Positions 32,294-42,155 of a stretch of DNA of 47,883 nt are shown here, piece by piece. The stretch is from Pelobacter sp. (lineage in GTDB: Bacteria; Desulfobacterota; Desulfuromonadia; Geobacterales; Pseudopelobacteraceae): assembly GCA_030824515.1 (NCBI GenBank), contig JAVBXN010000037.1:1-47883 (forward strand), in the 5' to 3' direction. How positions within the stretch are numbered: position 1 is the stretch's first letter; each line of letters begins with the position of its first letter. The position numbers and the translations under genes are program-made. The notes under the pieces were generated by a model that searched no databases, was not told the DNA's origin, and saw only the letters and a program-made list of their open reading frames with translations.

Positions 32294-33906
32294 GGTTTAC
32301 CCATGCCCTCGAAATCATACGGCCCATGGGTCACCAGCGGCTCTTCCTCGAAATTCTCCGTTGGCGGCGGGGTGGCGACGCTCCACTCCAGCGTGGCTCC
32401 GCCCCAGGGGTTGCCCTCGAACGGTACCCCTCCGCGCAGTCCGCGGAACAAGTTGACCAGCATGATCACCAGGCCGGCGGCCAAGATCCAGCTGCCGACC
32501 GTGGCCAGCAGGTTGAGGCTGGCGAACTCGGGCAGGTAGTCGTAATAGCGGCGCGGCATGCCCTTCATCCCCAGCACCTGCATCGTGAAATATAGCAGGT
32601 TGAAGCCGGTGAACATCAACGCCCAGGCGAGCAGGGCCGGTTTTTCGGCATAGCGCCGGCCGTAGAACTTGGGCAGCCAGTAATGCATGGCGGCAAAGAA
32701 GGCAAAGCCGGAACCGCCGAACATCACGTAATGGAAATGGCCTACCACGAAGTGGGTGTCATGCACATGCACATCGGTGGCGGCCGCACCCAGTATCAGG
32801 CCGGATAGTCCGCCGATCGAGAAGAGCAGGATGAAGGAGAGTGCGAACAGCATCGGGGCTTCCAGCGAGATCGAGCCGCGGTAGAGGGTCGAGACCCAGT
32901 TGAAAACCTTGATGGCCGAGGGGATCGCCACGATGAAAGTCAGGAAAGAGAAGACCAGCACGGCGGTGTCGCTCATGCCGCTGGTGAACATATGGTGCCC
33001 CCAGACCAGCGAGCCGGCGGCGGCGATGGCCAGGCTGGAGAAGGCGATCATCTTGTAGCCGAAGATCGGTTTGCGCGAGAAGACCGGGATGATATCCGAG
33101 ATGACCCCCATGGCCGGCAGGATCATGATGTAGACCGCCGGATGGGAATAGATCCAGAACAGGTGCTGATACATCAGCGGATCGCCGCCCCGGGCCGGGT
33201 CGAACAGGCCGGTGCCGAGCAGCCGTTCGGCCATGACCAGCACCAGCGTTATGGCCAGGATCGGAGTGGCCAGCACCTGCACCCAGGCGGTGGCGTAGAG
33301 CGACCAGGTGAAGAGCGGCAGCCGGTCCCAGGTCATGCCGGGGGCTCTGAGGCGGTGGATCGTGGTGATGAAGTTGAGCCCGGTCAGGATGGCCGAAAAA
33401 CCGATGATGAATACGCCGAAGACCGCCAGGGAGACGTTGGTGCCGGTACGGGCGCTGAAGGGAACGTAGAAGGTCCAACCGGTGTCGGGCGCGCCGCCGC
33501 CGGTGAAGAGCGAAACCAGCACGATGACCGCACCGATGATGTACAGCCACCAGGAGAGCAGGTTCAGGCGGGGAAAGGCCACGTCGCGGGCGCCGACCTG
33601 GATCGGCATCACCAGGTTGCCGAAGGCTCCCGGAAAGCTGGGCAGGATGAACAGGAAGATCATCACCACGCCATGCACGGTGAAGAGAGCGTTGTAGGTC
33701 TGCGGTCCCACGATGGTGCGGCCGGGCGCGATCAGCTCGATGCGCAAAAGCAGTCCCAGCAGCACCCCGGTCAGGAAAAAACCGAAGGTGCTGTAAAGAT
33801 AGAGCAGGCCGATGCGCTTGTGGTCGGTGGAAAAGATCCAGGCGGCGATGCCGCTCCGGCCGGTATCGTTCCAGAAGCTGGCCTGCGGTGGTTGTGCGTT
33901 GGACAT
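32290..33906 (-). CDS. ctaD: cytochrome c oxidase subunit I
   Basis: 538 residues from ATG 33906 (GGAGG 4 bp upstream; ATG 33909 is immediately adjacent to it). Twelve membrane helices carry the haem a, a3 and CuB ligands. Visible family segments are DHKRIGLLYLYSTFGFFLTG, NALFTVHGVVMIFLF (haem a His), FWIYSHPAVYIMILPAMGVI (CuB His and cross-linked Tyr), VWGHHMFTSG (CuB His pair) and DTHFVVGHFHYVMFGG (haem ligands). It reduces oxygen to water and pumps protons. First gene of the operon ctaD-E-F-C-B. Confidence 0.97.
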   Translation of the reverse strand: MSNAQPPQASFWNDTGRSGIAAWIFSTDHKRIGLLYLYSTFGFFLTGVLLGLLLRIELIAPGRTIVGPQTYNALFTVHGVVMIFLFILPSFPGAFGNLVMPIQVGARDVAFPRLNLLSWWLYIIGAVIVLVSLFTGGGAPDTGWTFYVPFSARTGTNVSLAVFGVFIIGFSAILTGLNFITTIHRLRAPGMTWDRLPLFTWSLYATAWVQVLATPILAITLVLVMAERLLGTGLFDPARGGDPLMYQHLFWIYSHPAVYIMILPAMGVISDIIPVFSRKPIFGYKMIAFSSLAIAAAGSLVWGHHMFTSGMSDTAVLVFSFLTFIVAIPSAIKVFNWVSTLYRGSISLEAPMLFALSFILLFSIGGLSGLILGAAATDVHVHDTHFVVGHFHYVMFGGSGFAFFAAMHYWLPKFYGRRYAEKPALLAWALMFTGFNLLYFTMQVLGMKGMPRRYYDYLPEFASLNLLATVGSWILAAGLVIMLVNLFRGLRGGVPFEGNPWGGATLEWSVATPPPTENFEEEPLVTHGPYDFEGMGKP

Positions 33907-33909
33907 CAT

Positions 33910-34225
33910 ACCTCCGGAAGAGGTGCTGAGCGGTATTTTGAAAACGGAGGATAACCCAATCCGATGCTCCTAAGCAGATTTTTTTTAATATAGCACAAAA
34001 TTTATACTTAAACAGATTGCCCGCAAAGGATTGGTTGCCGGATAGACGCTAAAAACGGCATTTACTCACGCAACGGCGCAACGAACGCGACGAAATTCAG
34101 ATACTTTAAAGGATTTATAACCTCACCAATCCGGTAAACGATGTTATCGGTTAACTGTTTGATTTTACGTTGCGTCGTCGCGTGAAACTTCTTTTCTGGG
34201 TTGAAATATCGGGAGAGATTGCCGC
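33910..34225. other. divergent intergenic region with inverted repeat
   Basis: Lies between the oxidase operon and the arginine operon. It holds an AT-rich stretch near 33975-34010 that could carry the ctaD promoter (no confident hexamers) and the imperfect inverted repeat at 34066-34185. No gene is seen. Confidence 0.5.
34066..34185. repeat. long imperfect inverted repeat (18-bp arms)
   Basis: Arms 34066-34083 and 34168-34185 match at 16 of 18 positions as reverse complements. The left arm contains CGCAACG twice (CGCAACGGCGCAACG), and the interior is AT-richer with smaller complementary pieces. It resembles a MITE or BIME-like intergenic element; whether it recurs in the genome cannot be seen here. 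Confidence 0.6.
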
Positions 34226-34254
34226 TTGACAAGCGCTACGGGCGGCGCTTTACT
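34226..34254 (+). promoter_or_regulatory. promoter of the arginine-to-glutamate operon
   Basis: -35 TTGACA at 34226-34231, 17-bp spacer, -10 TTTACT at 34249-34254, predicted start near 34261. The spacer contains AGCGC and GCGCT, which could be a repressor half-site pair. Confidence 0.65.
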
Positions 34255-34297
34255 TGAACAAGGAAGACTGCATAGATTCCGGTCCATGAGGTACGTC

Positions 34298-35383
34298 ATG
34301 TCACTCATCCCGCCCTATACCCCCCCGGATTTTACCCGACCGGAACTGGCCATGGCTCCCGCCGCCCGTGTCGAAGCGGCCCCGGCCGACGGAGTCCTGC
34401 CCGAGTGCTTCCACGCCACCTCCAATCATCCCGAATATGTCCACCTGGGCGACGGCCGCTGGCTGCTGGCCCGCGAGGGGCGAATGGACGGAGTGCTGCT
34501 CTTGCGCGGCGACTCGCTTGAGGTGGTCGAACCGCGCCTGGTCCGCCGGGGGGATACGGTGGTGATCGGCAGGAGCGAGAATGGCGAACAGGGCATTTAT
34601 GTTCATACCGACGGTTTCGACCCGCCGGCCGAAGCGGGTGACAAGTTCAGCTTCCGCACCCGCGGCACCCGCGAAAGCCCCTTTTCCCGCTCCTACGACC
34701 GGCTGTACGAACTCCTGCGCCACGACCGCAACCACGGCTACATCGTCTGGGTGCTGGGGCCGGCGCTGGCCTTTGACCGGGACAGCCGCGAGGCGATGGC
34801 CTTCATGGTCGAGCAGGGCTTCTGCCACGCGCTGCTGGCCGGCAACGCGCTGGCCACCCACGACCTGGAGGCGGCCCGCTTCCGCACCGGACTGGGGCAG
34901 GATATCTATACCCAGGAACTGCAGCCGGGCGGCCATTGCAACCACCTGGACATCATCAACATGGTGCGCAGCCACGGTTCGATCCCGGCTGCCATCAAGG
35001 AGCTGCAGATCCGCGACGGCATCATGGCGGCCTGCGTGCGGCGTCGGGTGCCGTACGTGCTGGCCGGCTCGATCCGCGACGACGGACCGCTGCCGGAGGT
35101 GATCACCGACAGCTGCCGTGCCCAGGACGCCATGCGGGTGCATGCCCGGCGGGCGACCACGGTGATCGCGCTGGCGACCCAGTTGCACACGATCGCCTTC
35201 GGCAACATGCTGCCCGGCTACCAAACCACCAACGACGGCGGCCTGCGGCCGGTTTTTTTCTACGTGGTGGACATGTCCGAATTCAGCGTGGACAAACTGG
35301 CCAACCGGGGTTCGATGCAGGCGGTGCCGATCCTGACCAACGTGCAGGATTTCATGGTCAACCTGCGGCATGGGCTGGGGTAG
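34298..35383 (+). CDS. TIGR00300/AgrE-type ornithine cyclodeaminase (LOR/SDH domain)
   Basis: 361 residues from ATG 34298 (TGAGGT upstream; the frame is open back to 34226, but that codon is the -35 box). The region from about 60 on resembles the LOR/SDH-domain family TIGR00300, including SYDRLYELLRHDRNHGYIVW, AFMVEQGFCHALLAGNALAT and the NAD-site-like VPYVLAGSIRDDGPLPEV. Known relatives are an archaeal ornithine cyclodeaminase and the C-terminal half of cyanobacterial AgrE/ArgZ, which make proline from ornithine using NAD. Neighbouring arginase and PutA support that activity. I infer ornithine to proline + ammonia; the family assignment is from memory. Confidence 0.75.
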   Translation: MSLIPPYTPPDFTRPELAMAPAARVEAAPADGVLPECFHATSNHPEYVHLGDGRWLLAREGRMDGVLLLRGDSLEVVEPRLVRRGDTVVIGRSENGEQGIYVHTDGFDPPAEAGDKFSFRTRGTRESPFSRSYDRLYELLRHDRNHGYIVWVLGPALAFDRDSREAMAFMVEQGFCHALLAGNALATHDLEAARFRTGLGQDIYTQELQPGGHCNHLDIINMVRSHGSIPAAIKELQIRDGIMAACVRRRVPYVLAGSIRDDGPLPEVITDSCRAQDAMRVHARRATTVIALATQLHTIAFGNMLPGYQTTNDGGLRPVFFYVVDMSEFSVDKLANRGSMQAVPILTNVQDFMVNLRHGLG

Positions 35384-35402
35384 CCGGTTTATCGGAGGAG
35401 TC

Positions 35403-36293
35403 ATGAACAGGACCATTCGCATCATCGGCGTTCCGATCGACCTGGGGCAGAGCAAGCGCGGGGTTGACCTGGGCCCGGGCGCCCTGCGCTACGCCGGGCT
35501 GGCGGAAAAGCTGCAGGCGCTGGGGCACCGGGTTATCGACGGCGGCAACCTGGGGGTGGCGGTGCGCGAGACCATTCCCGGCCAAGCTCAGCAGCATTAC
35601 CTGCCGGCCATTGCCCAGGCCTGCCTGGCGGTCTACCGGGCGGCACGCCAGGCGGTAGCCGATGGCGAGACCCCGCTTTTCATCGGCGGCGACCACACCC
35701 TGGCGATCGGTTCCATCGGCGGCGTCACCCACTCGGCACCGGCCGGACTGCTCTGGATCGACGCCCACGGTGATTTCAACACGACCGAGACTACCATCAG
35801 CGGCAATATCCACGGCATGACCCTGGCGTTGCTGCTGGGAGAGGGCTACCCGCAGCTGGTGGATGTGGGGCGTCCCGGCGCCAAGCTGGCAGCGCGCGAC
35901 GTGGTGATGATCGCAATCCGCGACCTGGACCCGGGCGAGCGCCGCCGACTGCGGGCCAGCGGCATCACGGTCTACACCATGCGCGACATCGACGAACGGG
36001 GCATCGGCCCGGTAGTGCGCGAGGCGCTGGAGCGGCTGGAACACCATGAACGCCTGCACGTCAGCCTGGATATGGACTGCCTGGAGCCCCAGGCCGGCCC
36101 CGGTGTCGGCACCCCGTCGCCCGGCGGCCTGACCTGCCGCGAGGCGCAACTGATGATGGAGATCATCGCCGATTGCGGCCGCTGCGCCAGCCTGGACATC
36201 GTCGAGATCAACCCGATCCTCGACCGGCACAACATTACCGCGCTGCTGGCGGTCGAGCTGGCGGCATCGCTGTTCGGCAAGCGGATTTTATAG
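35403..36293 (+). CDS. rocF: arginase
   Basis: 296 residues, ureohydrolase family. It splits arginine into ornithine and urea. Dinuclear Mn ligands: His98 ([10 protein letters not shown]), Asp120, His122 and Asp124 (IDAHGDFNT), Asp223 and Asp225 (SLDMDCLEP). The N-terminus [20 protein letters not shown] is typical of arginase rather than agmatinase. CGGAGGAG precedes the ATG, 19 bp after the cyclodeaminase gene. It supplies ornithine to that enzyme. No urease gene is in the window. Confidence 0.94.
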   Translation: MNRTIRIIGVPIDLGQSKRGVDLGPGALRYAGLAEKLQALGHRVIDGGNLGVAVRETIPGQAQQHYLPAIAQACLAVYRAARQAVADGETPLFIGGDHTLAIGSIGGVTHSAPAGLLWIDAHGDFNTTETTISGNIHGMTLALLLGEGYPQLVDVGRPGAKLAARDVVMIAIRDLDPGERRRLRASGITVYTMRDIDERGIGPVVREALERLEHHERLHVSLDMDCLEPQAGPGVGTPSPGGLTCREAQLMMEIIADCGRCASLDIVEINPILDRHNITALLAVELAASLFGKRIL

Positions 36294-36326
36294 GATTCGG
36301 CACAATTTGGGCCATAGGAGGCCGGT

Positions 36327-39300
36327 ATGAACTCCCCGGAACTGAACGCACTCATCATCGCCCGCGGCAGGGAGCTTTTCAACACGATCGCCGGAGAAAA
36401 ACCCTCGCTGTTCAACAGCTCCACCTGGACCGGCCGGGTGATGGAGTGGTGCCTGAAAAACGAGGAGTTTAAGACCAGCCTGTTCCGTTTCGTGGATGTC
36501 TTCCCGGCGCTTAAAAGCACCCGTCAGCTGACCGGTCATATTCGTGAGTATTTCGGCGAAGAGCACGACCTGCCGCCGGCGCTGGCCAGCGGAGCCCGCA
36601 TCGCCGGCGCGCTCGGTTCGCTGGGGGGCGCGTTGCTGGCCAGAGCGATCTCCGCCAACATCCACGAGATGGCCCGGCAGTTCATCATCGCCGAGGATAT
36701 GGGCCGGTTGGTGGAGCGACTGGCGGCGCTGCGCCGCGACGGTTTCGCGGCGGTGGTGGATGTGCTGGGCGAGGCCACCCTCTCGCAACGGGAAGCGGAC
36801 GCCTATCTGCAAACCTACCTGGAACTGCTGGACGTGCTGGCGGTGGCCCGCAAGCAGTGGCATGGCCTGCCGGACGGTTCCGGCGGCGCCGACTGGGGCG
36901 CGGCCCCGATGGTCAACATCGCCGTCAAGCCGACGGCGCTCTTCTGCCTGGCCAACCCGATGGATTTCGAGGGGTCGGTGGCCGGGATACTGGCCCCGCT
37001 GCGCCGCCTGACCGAACGGGTCGTGCGGAGCGGCGCCTTTCTCTGCATCGACATGGAGTCCTACCGTTTCAAGGGAATCATCCTGGAGGTCTACCGCCGG
37101 CTGAAAACCGAGTTTCGCGACTATCCCCAGATCGGCATCGTGCTGCAGGCCTACCTGCGGGACAGCGACCATGACCTGGCCGAACTGCTGGAATGGGCCG
37201 GGTCACGGTCGATCCCGATCTCGGTGCGGCTGGTCAAGGGGGCCTACTGGGATTATGAAACGGTACGGGCGAAACAGATGGGGTGGCGCTGCCCGGTGCG
37301 TACCGTCAAGGCCGAATCGGATGCGGCTTTCGAGCGGATGGCGGCGACGATCCTCAAGCATCACCGGATCTGCCACCTGGCCTGCGCTTCACACAATGTG
37401 CGCAGCATCGCGGCGGTGCTGGAAACGGCCCGGTCACTGGCGGTTCCGGAGAGCGCTTATGAATTCCAGATGCTCTACGGCATGGCCGAGCCGGTGAGGC
37501 GCGGCATCCTGGCCGCCACCGGCCGGGTGCGGCTCTACTGCCCCTACGGCGAGATGGTGCCGGGCATGGGCTACCTGGTGCGGCGGCTTTTGGAGAATAC
37601 CTCCAACGAATCGTTCCTGCGCCTGAGCTTTTCCAGCGACACGGTGATCGAGCGCCTGCTGGAGGATCCGGCCGCGATCATGGAACGGCAGGCAGCCGCT
37701 GACTCCTCCGGCAAACCGGCGCGGGATGATGCCGAACCCGGATTCCGCAACGAACCCTCGGCGGATTTTACCAATCCGGAGCTGCGCGAAGCTTTCCCGG
37801 CCGCGATAGCCGCCATCCGCGGCATTGCGCCGCAAACCTGGCCGCTGCACATCAATGGCCACGATGTTGTCACGGACGATACCATCGCCAGCGTCAATCC
37901 CAACCGCCCCTCGGAAATCCTGGGATGGGTCTGCCAGGCCGGCGAAAGCCAGGTCAACGAGGCGGTGTCAGCCGCGCTGCGGGTTTTTCCCACCTGGCGG
38001 GCGACTCCGGCCGTTGAGCGGGCCGCGCTGCTGCGGCGGGCCGCCGCCGTTGCCCGGCGGCGCATCGTCGAACTTTCGGCCTGGCAGGTGCTGGAGATCG
38101 GCAAACAGTGGGACCAGGCCCATGCCGACGTGGGCGAGGCGATCGATTTCCTGGAGTACTACGCCGGGCGGATGACCGTGTTGTCGCAACCGCAACTGCT
38201 GGACGGGCCGCCGGGCGAGGAAAATATCCAGCTTTACGAACCGTGCGGCGTGGCGGCGGTGATCGCCCCCTGGAACTTCCCGCTGGCCATCGCCTGCGGC
38301 ATGTCGGCGGCGGCCATCGTCAGCGGCAACACGGTGGTATTCAAACCCTCCGGGTTGACCGGCATCATCGGCCGCCAGCTGCTGGAAATCTTCCGCGAGG
38401 CCGGCCTGCCGGACGGCGTCTTCAACTTCCTCCCCGGCCGGGGGAGCCTGATCGGCGACCGCCTGAGCGACCACCCGGACGTTGCGCTGATCGCCTTCAC
38501 CGGCTCTATGGAAGTCGGTCTGCGCATCGTGCGCCGCGCCGCGGAGCCCCAGCCGGGACAACGCCGGATCAAGCGGGTGATCGCCGAGATGGGGGGCAAG
38601 AATGGGATCATCATCGACGACGATGCCGATCTGGACGAGGCGATACCGCAGGTTCTGGCCTCGGCCTTCGGTTTCCAGGGGCAGAAATGCTCGGCCTGCT
38701 CGCGGGTGATCGTGCCGGAGGCGATCCATGACCGCTTTGTGGAGCGCCTGGTCGAGGCGGCCCGCGCCTGGCGGCTGGGACCGTCCGAGGATCCGGCGTT
38801 CGCGATGGGCGCGGTGGCCGAAGAGGCGGCCCAGGCCAGGATCGAGGAATATATCCGCATCGGCGGCCTGGAAGGGCGCCTGCTCTACCGGAGCCCGCTG
38901 CCGCAAGGGGAGGGGTACTGGGTGCCGCTGACCATCTTCGGCGGCATCCACCCCGAGCACCGTCTGGCGCAGGAGGAGATTTTCGGCCCGCTGCTGGCGG
39001 TGATGCGTGCGGCGGATTTCGACCAGGCAATCCAGTGGGCCAACTCGACCCGCTACGCGCTGACCGGCGGCCTCTTCAGCCGCTCCCCGGCCCACATCGA
39101 GCAGGCCCGACGCGAATTCCGGGTCGGCAACCTCTACATCAACCGTGCCATCACCGGCGCGATGGTCGGACGCCAGCCTTTCGGCGGTTCGGCCCTGTCC
39201 GGGCTGGGCACCAAGGCCGGCGGGCCGGAATACCTGCTGCACTTCATGGATCCGCGGGTGGTGACAGAAAATACCTTGAGGAGGGGTTTTGTCCCGCAGG

Positions 39301-39329
39301 CGGGGGGCAAGGGATCAGCGAAAAGATGA
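36327..39329 (+). CDS. putA: bifunctional proline dehydrogenase / P5C dehydrogenase
   Basis: 1000 residues. N-terminal FAD proline dehydrogenase (about 60-470; [44 protein letters not shown]) oxidises proline to P5C, and the C-terminal aldehyde dehydrogenase (about 510-980) oxidises glutamate semialdehyde to glutamate with NAD. The dehydrogenase Glu is in [11 protein letters not shown] and the catalytic Cys in [12 protein letters not shown]. There is no N-terminal ribbon-helix-helix, so it is not the autoregulating E. coli type. It probably docks at the membrane to pass electrons to quinone. Third gene of the arginine operon, 33 bp after arginase. Confidence 0.96.
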   Translation: MNSPELNALIIARGRELFNTIAGEKPSLFNSSTWTGRVMEWCLKNEEFKTSLFRFVDVFPALKSTRQLTGHIREYFGEEHDLPPALASGARIAGALGSLGGALLARAISANIHEMARQFIIAEDMGRLVERLAALRRDGFAAVVDVLGEATLSQREADAYLQTYLELLDVLAVARKQWHGLPDGSGGADWGAAPMVNIAVKPTALFCLANPMDFEGSVAGILAPLRRLTERVVRSGAFLCIDMESYRFKGIILEVYRRLKTEFRDYPQIGIVLQAYLRDSDHDLAELLEWAGSRSIPISVRLVKGAYWDYETVRAKQMGWRCPVRTVKAESDAAFERMAATILKHHRICHLACASHNVRSIAAVLETARSLAVPESAYEFQMLYGMAEPVRRGILAATGRVRLYCPYGEMVPGMGYLVRRLLENTSNESFLRLSFSSDTVIERLLEDPAAIMERQAAADSSGKPARDDAEPGFRNEPSADFTNPELREAFPAAIAAIRGIAPQTWPLHINGHDVVTDDTIASVNPNRPSEILGWVCQAGESQVNEAVSAALRVFPTWRATPAVERAALLRRAAAVARRRIVELSAWQVLEIGKQWDQAHADVGEAIDFLEYYAGRMTVLSQPQLLDGPPGEENIQLYEPCGVAAVIAPWNFPLAIACGMSAAAIVSGNTVVFKPSGLTGIIGRQLLEIFREAGLPDGVFNFLPGRGSLIGDRLSDHPDVALIAFTGSMEVGLRIVRRAAEPQPGQRRIKRVIAEMGGKNGIIIDDDADLDEAIPQVLASAFGFQGQKCSACSRVIVPEAIHDRFVERLVEAARAWRLGPSEDPAFAMGAVAEEAAQARIEEYIRIGGLEGRLLYRSPLPQGEGYWVPLTIFGGIHPEHRLAQEEIFGPLLAVMRAADFDQAIQWANSTRYALTGGLFSRSPAHIEQARREFRVGNLYINRAITGAMVGRQPFGGSALSGLGTKAGGPEYLLHFMDPRVVTENTLRRGFVPQAGGKGSAKR

Positions 39330-39349
39330 CATTACGGGGGAGAAAGCGA

Positions 39350-39748
39350 CTATGCAAGCTGTACAATCTGGTTCAGGCAGGCGCGGACCTCGGCAAATTG
39401 AAGATCCGGGAGACGCTTGAGCGGATGCGGCGACGCCTTGCGGCTGCGCCAGTCAAATGATTTGGGCTGGTGACAGAGTACGTAACTGGTCTTTTCCGAC
39501 TTTTTTACACGCGTATTGCCGACCGCCACGGCAAAGGGGTTGTCGGCATTGTACTCCGCCGTTGTCATGGGCAGGCCGATTACCAATGATGTGCGTTCGT
39601 TGAAAATACGCGGCGACAGCACCAGAAACGGGTGCAGGTCGCGCATTTCGTTCCCGGCTTGAGGGTTGCAGTTGATCCAGATGATATCCTGCCGCTCCGG
39701 AACCCAGGCCTTCTTGCCGCCGATAATCGGCTTTGCAGCAATTACCAT
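39350..39748 (-). CDS. mazF: MazF/PemK-type toxin
   Basis: 132 residues. SH3-like endoribonuclease fold: QDIIWINCNPQAGNEMRDLH, HPFLVLSPRIFNERTSLVIG and the KSFDWRSRKA segment match MazF. It cleaves mRNA at short motifs; specificity is unreadable. It overlaps the antitoxin by 7 bp and is convergent with putA, only 20 bp from its stop. Confidence 0.9.
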   Translation of the reverse strand: MVIAAKPIIGGKKAWVPERQDIIWINCNPQAGNEMRDLHPFLVLSPRIFNERTSLVIGLPMTTAEYNADNPFAVAVGNTRVKKSEKTSYVLCHQPKSFDWRSRKASPHPLKRLPDLQFAEVRACLNQIVQLA

Positions 39749-40002
39749 TTTTCAGCCCCCAACGGCTCGTCGGTTGCCATCACTTCACCACCATGCCTGA
39801 CCGGATCAAACCGGGCAAGACGTTGTTCCAGGGTCAGCGGCGTATCGTCGATCGGGGTGATGACCACATGCCCCTGTTCCACGGCAACACGCACCCGTTG
39901 ATCGACATGCAGATGTGCCGCACGCGCAACGTTCACCGGCAGCCGCACGCCCAGATTGTTGCCCCACTGTTTCAGATCAAGAATCGCTTCCACCTGAACC
40001 AT
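39742..40002 (-). CDS. mazE: MazE-type antitoxin
   Basis: 86 residues. N-terminal AbrB/MazE swapped-hairpin DNA-binding domain (DLKQWGNNLGVRLPVNVARA) and an acidic C-terminal toxin-binding tail. GGGAGAA precedes the ATG at 40002. It neutralises MazF and is expected to repress the operon at 40025-40063. Confidence 0.9.
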   Translation of the reverse strand: MVQVEAILDLKQWGNNLGVRLPVNVARAAHLHVDQRVRVAVEQGHVVITPIDDTPLTLEQRLARFDPVRHGGEVMATDEPLGAEKW

Positions 40003-40024
40003 GACTGTTCTCCCATTTATGAAT

Positions 40025-40063
40025 GTTTAAACGCAGTTTAGACGATGGGGGCGCTCCGGTCAA
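40025..40063 (-). promoter_or_regulatory. mazEF promoter and operator
   Basis: Minus strand: -35 TTGACC (complement of 40058-40063), 17-bp spacer, -10 TAAACT (complement of 40035-40040). Overlapping it are two nearly identical 8-mers, GTCTAAAC and GTTTAAAC, 3 bp apart, the second a perfect palindrome; a likely MazE operator. Confidence 0.55.
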
Positions 40064-40137
40064 ATCAAAAATTTTGCAACTTAATTTGGAAGGGGTTGTT
40101 GACAGTGATTTGATCGATGTCGGATCGCCGGGAGGTC

Positions 40138-40971
40138 TCATCGTTTCTTTGGGGATTGCGGCGGTTTCTTCTTTCCGGTCAGAAGCAGGAAAGCCAGGAA
40201 GCAGCCCGCAGTGAGGATCACCACCGTGGCGCTGACCCTGAGCAGGTTGAAAACGTAGCCGTTATGCTGCGGGTCATAGGTGAAACAGTACTCCATCACC
40301 GTGCGGATTGCCGAGCCGCTCCTTCCCTCACGCGCCTCGGCAATCGCCAGGGCCAGGTTCTTGGGCAGCACCGAGACGCCGTACAGGTAGCGGATGATCT
40401 TGCCGTCGGCCGAGACCACCACGCTGGCAACCGGGTGCAGGAACTCTTTCCCGCTGCGTTGGAAACGGTAGCCGATGGCATCGGTCAGGCGCCGGATGCT
40501 GGCGGCGTCTCCGGTCAGGAATCGCCAGCCCTCCTGGGGAAAGGGGGGTCTGATCGCGGTCAGGTAGGTCCGTTTGCTCCTGGCGGCCATTTGCGGGGTT
40601 TCGTTCTCGTCGAAGCTGACGGAGATTACCCGGTAGTCTACGTTCGGCCGGCGGTTGAGGTTCTGCAGCGTGCTGGCCATCCGCGCCTGCTGGAAGACGC
40701 AGACATTGCTGCAGCTGTAGTAGACCGGCATGATCACGGTCGGCATGGTTACCAGGTCGGCCAGGCGCACGCTCGCGCCGGTCTCGTCGCGAAAGCTCAG
40801 GTCAAGGGGGATTTTCAGCCCCAGCCGCTCATTGACGCCGATGGCCTGGTCCTGCTCCGCTCCGGACGCGGCTGTTGCGGTGTTCAGCGAAGAAACGGGG
40901 CCAGCGCATACGATCAACGCAGTGATCAGCAGTATCAGCAAGTTGGACAATTTCAGCATCAAGCGCACCAT
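40138..40971 (-). CDS. SCO1/SenC-type copper chaperone for CuA assembly
   Basis: 277 residues. N-terminal signal or anchor (about 8-28), thioredoxin-like domain with Cu-binding Cys87 and Cys91 (YYSCSNVCVF) and distal His179 (EFLHPVASVVV), and a C-terminal membrane helix (about 245-265) ending in a Lys/Pro-rich tail. SCO proteins deliver copper to the CuA centre of subunit II, so it probably serves the caa3 oxidase encoded 6 kb away. The C-terminal helix is extra compared with many SCO proteins. The start has only a weak Shine-Dalgarno. Confidence 0.88.
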   Translation of the reverse strand: MVRLMLKLSNLLILLITALIVCAGPVSSLNTATAASGAEQDQAIGVNERLGLKIPLDLSFRDETGASVRLADLVTMPTVIMPVYYSCSNVCVFQQARMASTLQNLNRRPNVDYRVISVSFDENETPQMAARSKRTYLTAIRPPFPQEGWRFLTGDAASIRRLTDAIGYRFQRSGKEFLHPVASVVVSADGKIIRYLYGVSVLPKNLALAIAEAREGRSGSAIRTVMEYCFTYDPQHNGYVFNLLRVSATVVILTAGCFLAFLLLTGKKKPPQSPKKR

Positions 40972-41492
40972 GGCTGTTTAATCCGGTTTTGATGAGGAAA
41001 CACTATACGCATTCAGCGCCGGGCTGACCAGAGACAATTTAAGCGGTAACTACTCAAACCCTCCAGTTCCCTTTCCCGCAAGCATAGATGCAATCTTGAT
41101 TTTTTCACCTTTAAACTGTTGGTGTCGATTAATTTAACAGGTCAAGATTAAAATTAATATCCCCATAAAATATAATTAGTATCAATTATATCCGCCACTT
41201 CAGTTGAGCGAATCAGCAATGAATTAGAAGTTTTTATGTAAAACGCTGAAATAGGCCCACAAATTTTATACGTAAATAATCAATGAGCGAATTTTTACGT
41301 TTAAAACAGAGCATGAAACATCTTATGCACATTTTTGAATGTAACTGTCGGTTATGTTTACACTTTTTTTGATGCCCGGGCCGCCACAATAAAAACCGTT
41401 TAGAAACAGCATTTTAAAATAACAATGTAATCGGCGAGATAAATGCATGTGAAATCATCTTAATAAAAACATTTAATGCATGGAGGAGCCAC
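40972..41492. other. 521-bp AT-rich intergenic region
   Basis: No gene is seen. Composition drops sharply to AT-rich compared with the neighbours. A 7-bp inverted repeat ACGTAAA (41270-41276) and TTTACGT (41294-41300) may be a regulator site. It must hold the promoters of the SCO gene and the PEP-CTERM gene, but I find no confident -35/-10 or -24/-12 pair. Confidence 0.45.
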
Positions 41493-42143
41493 ATGAAAAA
41501 GTTATTCAGAGCTGTACCCCTGATTTTAATGTTGGTCTGTCTGAATGCCGGCTGGTCCTCGGCGACACTTCTCCAAAACGGCGACTTCTCTTCGAGCTTT
41601 AGCGGATGGAATGGTTATATAGGTCAGGATAGTGGTGGTGGTCTGGTTGTAACTTACGCAGACTTGAACATCGGAGATTCCCATTTCAATGTCTCGTCCG
41701 GTGCGGCCGTTCTTACAAACGACGTCACATATTATCAAATAATCCTCTCGCAGGTATTCGAGCTGCCTGCCATTTCTTCGACGTTTTCCTTTGAATACTT
41801 ATGGGATCCGACTGACAATGGTAGCGACACATTTCAGGCGTCCATTGCCGTTAAGAACGGAGCCAGTTTTGACAGTCCCATAGACCTCTTCAACGGTTCA
41901 GAGCCACTATCCGGGTCTCTCACTACGCTTGCATTTGACATGACGCCCTACGCCGGGCAGACCATTCGGCTCGATTTCATTCTGACAGACAATGATTATT
42001 TAGTTTCCGATAAGCTGCAGATTGATAATGTAATGACGCCAACGACACCTGTGCCCGAACCGGGCACACTTATCATGCTCGGCGCCGGACTGTCGGTTTT
42101 GCTGTTGTTTTCCCGCAGAGGCTCACAAAACAAAACACTCTGA
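41493..42143 (+). CDS. PEP-CTERM sorting domain protein
   Basis: 216 residues. Signal peptide about 1-24 (ends SSA), a beta-sandwich body that looks carbohydrate-binding-like (NGDFSSSFSGWNGYIGQDSG at the start), and the tripartite C-terminal sorting tail: VPEPGT, a hydrophobic stretch (LIMLGAGLSVLLLF) and basic SRRGS. Exosortase would cut at the PEP motif and anchor or release the protein at the cell surface, often in organisms that make exopolysaccharide. GGAGGAG precedes the ATG. No exosortase gene is in the window. Confidence 0.93.
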   Translation: MKKLFRAVPLILMLVCLNAGWSSATLLQNGDFSSSFSGWNGYIGQDSGGGLVVTYADLNIGDSHFNVSSGAAVLTNDVTYYQIILSQVFELPAISSTFSFEYLWDPTDNGSDTFQASIAVKNGASFDSPIDLFNGSEPLSGSLTTLAFDMTPYAGQTIRLDFILTDNDYLVSDKLQIDNVMTPTTPVPEPGTLIMLGAGLSVLLLFSRRGSQNKTL

Positions 42144-42155
42144 TTTTGCTGTCTT

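Noticed and set aside
34226..34297. Upstream extension of the cyclodeaminase gene
   Set aside because: The first codon of the extension is the -35 hexamer and most of it lies before the predicted transcription start.
37968..39242. 424-codon minus-strand open frame inside putA
   Set aside because: Antisense shadow of the aldehyde dehydrogenase domain, whose catalytic motifs are intact on the plus strand.
39330..40137. Insertion-type direct repeats around mazEF like those around vapBC
   Set aside because: I looked for a repeat of the putA end beyond mazE and saw none of useful length.
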